Assembly (NCBI GenBank): GCA_905182995.1
Contig: CAJJDP010000007.1
Span: forward strand, 496,049 to 560,048
Source: Paramecium octaurelia
Taxonomy: Eukaryota; Ciliophora; Oligohymenophorea; Peniculida; Parameciidae
Reading direction: 5' to 3'
DNA length: 64,000 nt
In this document: positions 60,287 through 64,000 of the stretch, in pieces
Layout: the number at the start of each line of letters is the position of its first letter
Position numbering within the stretch: position 1 is the first letter of the stretch
Position numbers and translations under genes: made by a program
Notes under the pieces: model-generated
Told to the model about the DNA's origin: nothing
What the model saw: the letters and a program-made list of their open reading frames with translations, nothing else
Databases searched by the model: none

Positions 60287-63200
60287 ATGAGCTTACAAAT
60301 AGATTCAAGAGTTTTCGAAGTGGTTGATTAAAACTCGATGCAGCAATTAATGTCATTTCTTAGTTTAGATATTTAACTTGATGGGTAGCGGTATCTTTTT
60401 AAGGATGACCAACAATTTAAAAAGTTTTAAAAATTTCGAGCTTCATTCGACTCCATCAAAGAAATTTTCCCCAATTTTTAAATGAAAATTAAGCCAAAGT
60501 TTGGCGTGAACAATGAAAATCAAAACTCATCCTTCAAAAAAGATAAAGATGAAATTAATCAAAGGAATTTATCAACCCAAATTAATTCAGATTAGAGTTT
60601 AACTAATAATAAAGGTGATTAATCCTATTAAAAACTTTGCGAAACACCAACTGATTAAGGAGAGGTTTAATTTGAATAAGAATAGATTTAATAAAAGATT
60701 TAATAAGGTAAAGTCATAATTTTTAATCTTGGTAGATCCAAAAGAACCAGAAGCAGAAGTAAAAAATTCTAAGTTTGAATCATCAATATTAACAGAGGTA
60801 GAAAATTCTCAGGATTATTCAATGCATGAATTTAGTGAAAAAATGAGTGAAATTATTGATTAAAGCATGAATGTCTATGATGATAAAATAAAAATAAGGC
60901 GCAATGATAAGACCTTTATAATTCAATTAAAAAATAGTTAAATTCTATAGATAATTGAATAGTTATATCTGGAAAAGTGGAGTCAGTTAGTAATATAATT
61001 AAATCTTATTAAACAAACTATGAATTGCTATAAATTAGAAAAAAATACTGATTAATATTATATAATTTAAGAAATTCAGAATTTTATTGATAGTATCTAA
61101 TCAGTAGAAATTCAGTTTTGTTTCTACTCTTGTTATACTATGAAAGAATCATAATCTATGATGAATAAATATCTTTCGTAACGCTAAGTTTAAATTGCAT
61201 AAATAGGGGATGAATTTTATCTGGTTTCAAGAGAGTAATCATAATAATTCCTTAAAGAACTAGCATAAAAAATCTATGAAAATTATAGAGGTTACATGTT
61301 TTACTTCGCTAGTGCAAAACCTTATCCTTATCCAAATTATCTTTCAAATAATCCTATTTTAGAAAAATCAAGATATCTCTTTTATAAGAAATATTTATCC
61401 TAAGATGTTCAGCAATATAGCTTCAATTAATATTTTAATGAGAACTTTTTTTTTATCGAAATGAATTTTTCGAAAGTTATGGAAAAAAGGGAATTAATTG
61501 AGAAGTAAACAAAAGAATATATTGGTGGTTTTTTAAAGAATCTATTTTTTTTAAAATTTTCAATTAAAACTACTTAAGACATAGTATTAAAAGTAGAACA
61601 AGCTTTTAAGGATGGTATTGAAGATTTGAATTTTAAGATTTTATTTTATAAAAATGATGAAGATATGATTTTATTTGGTATTAATGAAGATATTTTGAAA
61701 TTGTTAATTCATTTAGAAAATAAGGAATTTAAATATCAACTTAAAAAATTTGAAGTTGAAGTTGATAAATAAAACTATTTGTTTAAATTAAGAGGGGCCT
61801 AATTAAAAATAGATCTGAAATCAATAATAGACCTGCTTAAGAAATTTGGATTGTAGCAAGTAGAAAATAAAAAGCTTTTATTTTCTACTTTTTAAAATAA
61901 AGATGATAACTTTTAGAGTTTAGGTAAGAATATATAATATTTTTAGTAAGAATTTTAAAGTATTTCTGCTTCAATCGAGAATAAAATAATAATAGAGTGG
62001 CTTTATAGGTTTTGCATTAGAAATTCAGAAATGCTATTAATAATAAAGATTTATAGAAAGAACTACAACTTCTAAAATACATAAATTTTAACAATATAGA
62101 ATAATTATAACTATAGTAAGAACAATAATAATAAAGATAAGTAATCTCGCTTAATATAAGAGCTGAATTGTAACAATTTCCAATAAGTCAAACAATCACT
62201 TTGGAAGTAAAATTTTAATTATATATCATTAGCCTAAATTCTTGGATGAAATAATTTTAGAAAACCTTCATCAAGAATTTTTAGATAAATTTGTTACAAA
62301 TTAATAAAAGATATAATTTTTTAAAATATCATAAGGAAATTACTAACTTTAGTGTTTTAATGACTAAGTTGTGACTTAATTTAAGCAATATTTCGATAAA
62401 TTTCAAAATGTTAGATTAGAGTTAGATAAAACTTCTCTGTCTTGCTTTGAACTTAGTCATTATTTGAAAAAAGAATTAAAAAAGAGATGCATTTATTGGA
62501 AAGTAATGGGACCAGAATAATTATATTTGATAACAAGGATAAATGAATCGCTCAAATACGCATAAGATTTCAAATACTACAAAGGAAAAAAAATTTCAAT
62601 GCTTAGTCTGAAAGAGACAAATATTAATGAAAAAGTTGAATATCAATAGTTGGTTCTTGCCAGAACAAATTATTTTAAATATAAAATTTAAGATTTTCTA
62701 AAATAAGTTTTGACTACAATAAAAGAAATTGAGTTCAGAGAAGAATAGGAAATCAGTTCCTTTTGTATAATTCATTCGAACTATAATAATTAGGGATAAC
62801 AAATGAATAGATGTATGGAATAAATTTAGCATTTGATCGAATCAAAGATTTTCTTAGAATTAAAAACTAAACCAGAAATTGGAAAAAAAATCCTTGAAAA
62901 AATAATAGATATATCTGATTTATATGTGTCTTAAAAATAAGAATATTAAGATTATTACATAACGATGTTAGGAAACAAAAAGAATTTTTAGAAAATAGAT
63001 TCATTATTTTAAAGGTTATAATTACCGTATGAATAAGTTATAAATTTACAAATTAGTTTTTACATTGAGCAATTCATACCTTATAGGAATGTTTTCCAAC
63101 AAAGATAAAATAGAGATAAATTTAAAAAATACTTAGAAGGTAATGGATATTTTGTTGATGATGCCAATATTAAATGGACTTTAGAAATTAAGCAATAATT

Positions 63201-64000
63201 ATCAAAAAGTAATTTAATATTTATAGATTTAGTTATGATTTTTTAAAATTTAATTGAATGGACAAATCAAAACTTCATGCCAAATATAAGAACTAATGAT
63301 TTATAAGAATTAGAAATGATAGATTAATCATAAATTTAGATAAATTTTTCACAAACTAGTTACTTAGAAATCGAAAATAGTCTTCTTCACTTCCTAGATA
63401 AAGATTATAACTAAAATAATAAAGGAGATAATAGAGATTTATAGATATTATAATAGAGTGGATAACTAGATAAATAGAGTTTTTAAGAAAATTAAATATT
63501 ACCTTTAGAATTATCACAGATAAGATCTGTGAGTGAAACCAGTGATCAAGATTCCCATATGAATCTATCTGGATTAGGAAATTAATAGTATGATATTTTA
63601 GCAGACTTTCAAAAAGGTATTCAATAAATAGATTTCCCTGCTGATTCTTAATTAGGACAGACTATACGAGCTTACTTAAAAAATCAAAACATTTTAGTCT
63701 TTTAGCCTTATGTAGATTAAAACTATAAGGAAATTTTTTCGAAAATGACCGTTGAATTCATTGAAATTTATGTTGTATAAAGCGCAGATAAAGTCTATAG
63801 AGAAAAATTCTCAAAGAAAATGCTGTTTATAATGAAACAAACAATTGCAATAGAAAAATTTCTCAAATATCCAAAATAAATTTTAATAGTATTCAAAACA
63901 AATAAGTTACACAAATATAATAATTATCAAGATAAAGAAAAGATTTGCTTATTGGAAGATAATTTAGTGCTACCTTATTATTTTTTAAAGAGAAAATGAT
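60287..64000 (+). CDS. Large Gln/Lys-rich hypothetical protein (3' end outside window)
   Basis: Starts MSLQIDSRVFEVVDQNSMQQ and stays open to the window end through several introns; one is clear at about 60712-60738. The N-terminal 130 residues are moderately ordered (RASFDSIKEIFPNFQMKIKP). The rest alternates helical, aromatic-rich blocks (FYLVSREQSQQFLKELAQK, YFASAKPYPYPNYLSNNPIL, WLYRFCIRNSEML) with Gln runs written mostly as TAA/TAG. The latest part seen includes CFELSHYLKKELKKRC and IRAYLKNQNILVFQPYV. No domain recognised. Introns between about 61920 and 62380 could not be fixed, so the internal frame there is uncertain, and two adjacent genes are not excluded. Confidence 0.55.

Overview
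Organism. The window is almost certainly macronuclear DNA of a ciliate of the Paramecium type. Real genes read through TAA and TAG wherever glutamine is expected and stop only at TGA. They are cut by many very short GT...AG introns (about 17-36 nt). The DNA is very AT-rich and genes are packed tightly on both strands. All coding calls therefore use UAA/UAG=Gln, UGA=stop. Spans run from start to stop codon with introns inside; intron positions are given where I worked them out. For most multi-exon models the spliced length is an exact multiple of three.

Layout. 1-8.5 kb: a coiled-coil gene end, a coiled-coil protein, eIF4E, a RING-H2 membrane protein, a small HTH protein, SF-assemblin and ribosomal eL13. 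8.5-21 kb: a KIF-binding-protein homologue, an HTH protein, TAF9, an AGC-like kinase, ribosomal P2, a CAMK-like kinase, a rhomboid-like protein, an STPG flagellar protein, PEX11 and an unknown. 21-34 kb: a WD40 protein, a non-canonical poly(A) polymerase, an acyl-CoA-oxidase-like protein, a DHHC acyltransferase, a coiled-coil protein and a peroxisomal 2-enoyl-CoA hydratase. A perfect 1379-bp repeat abutting one N at 31457 looks like an assembly artefact. 34-47 kb: arrestin-like, EF-hand, cyclic-nucleotide-binding, HTH and EF-hand proteins, then an ankyrin-bromodomain protein and a small EF-hand protein. 47-64 kb: an MFS transporter, a coiled-coil protein, tRNA-Gly(UCC), a calcium-dependent protein kinase, two proteins with apparent signal peptides, PEX1, WDR24, and a large unknown gene running off the end.

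Themes. Four peroxisome or beta-oxidation genes (PEX11, acyl-CoA-oxidase-like, enoyl-CoA hydratase 2, PEX1) lie within about 39 kb. A calcium/cyclic-nucleotide signalling set (CDPK, three EF-hand proteins, a double cNMP-binding protein) lies at 38-52 kb. Four head-to-head gene pairs have only 10-24 bp between their start codons. No CRISPR, rRNA, virus-like element or intact transposon was seen. I found no convincing new multi-gene system; the most unusual points are the ultra-compact divergent promoters, the ankyrin-bromodomain fusion, the rhomboid without its catalytic histidine, and the HTH protein family.
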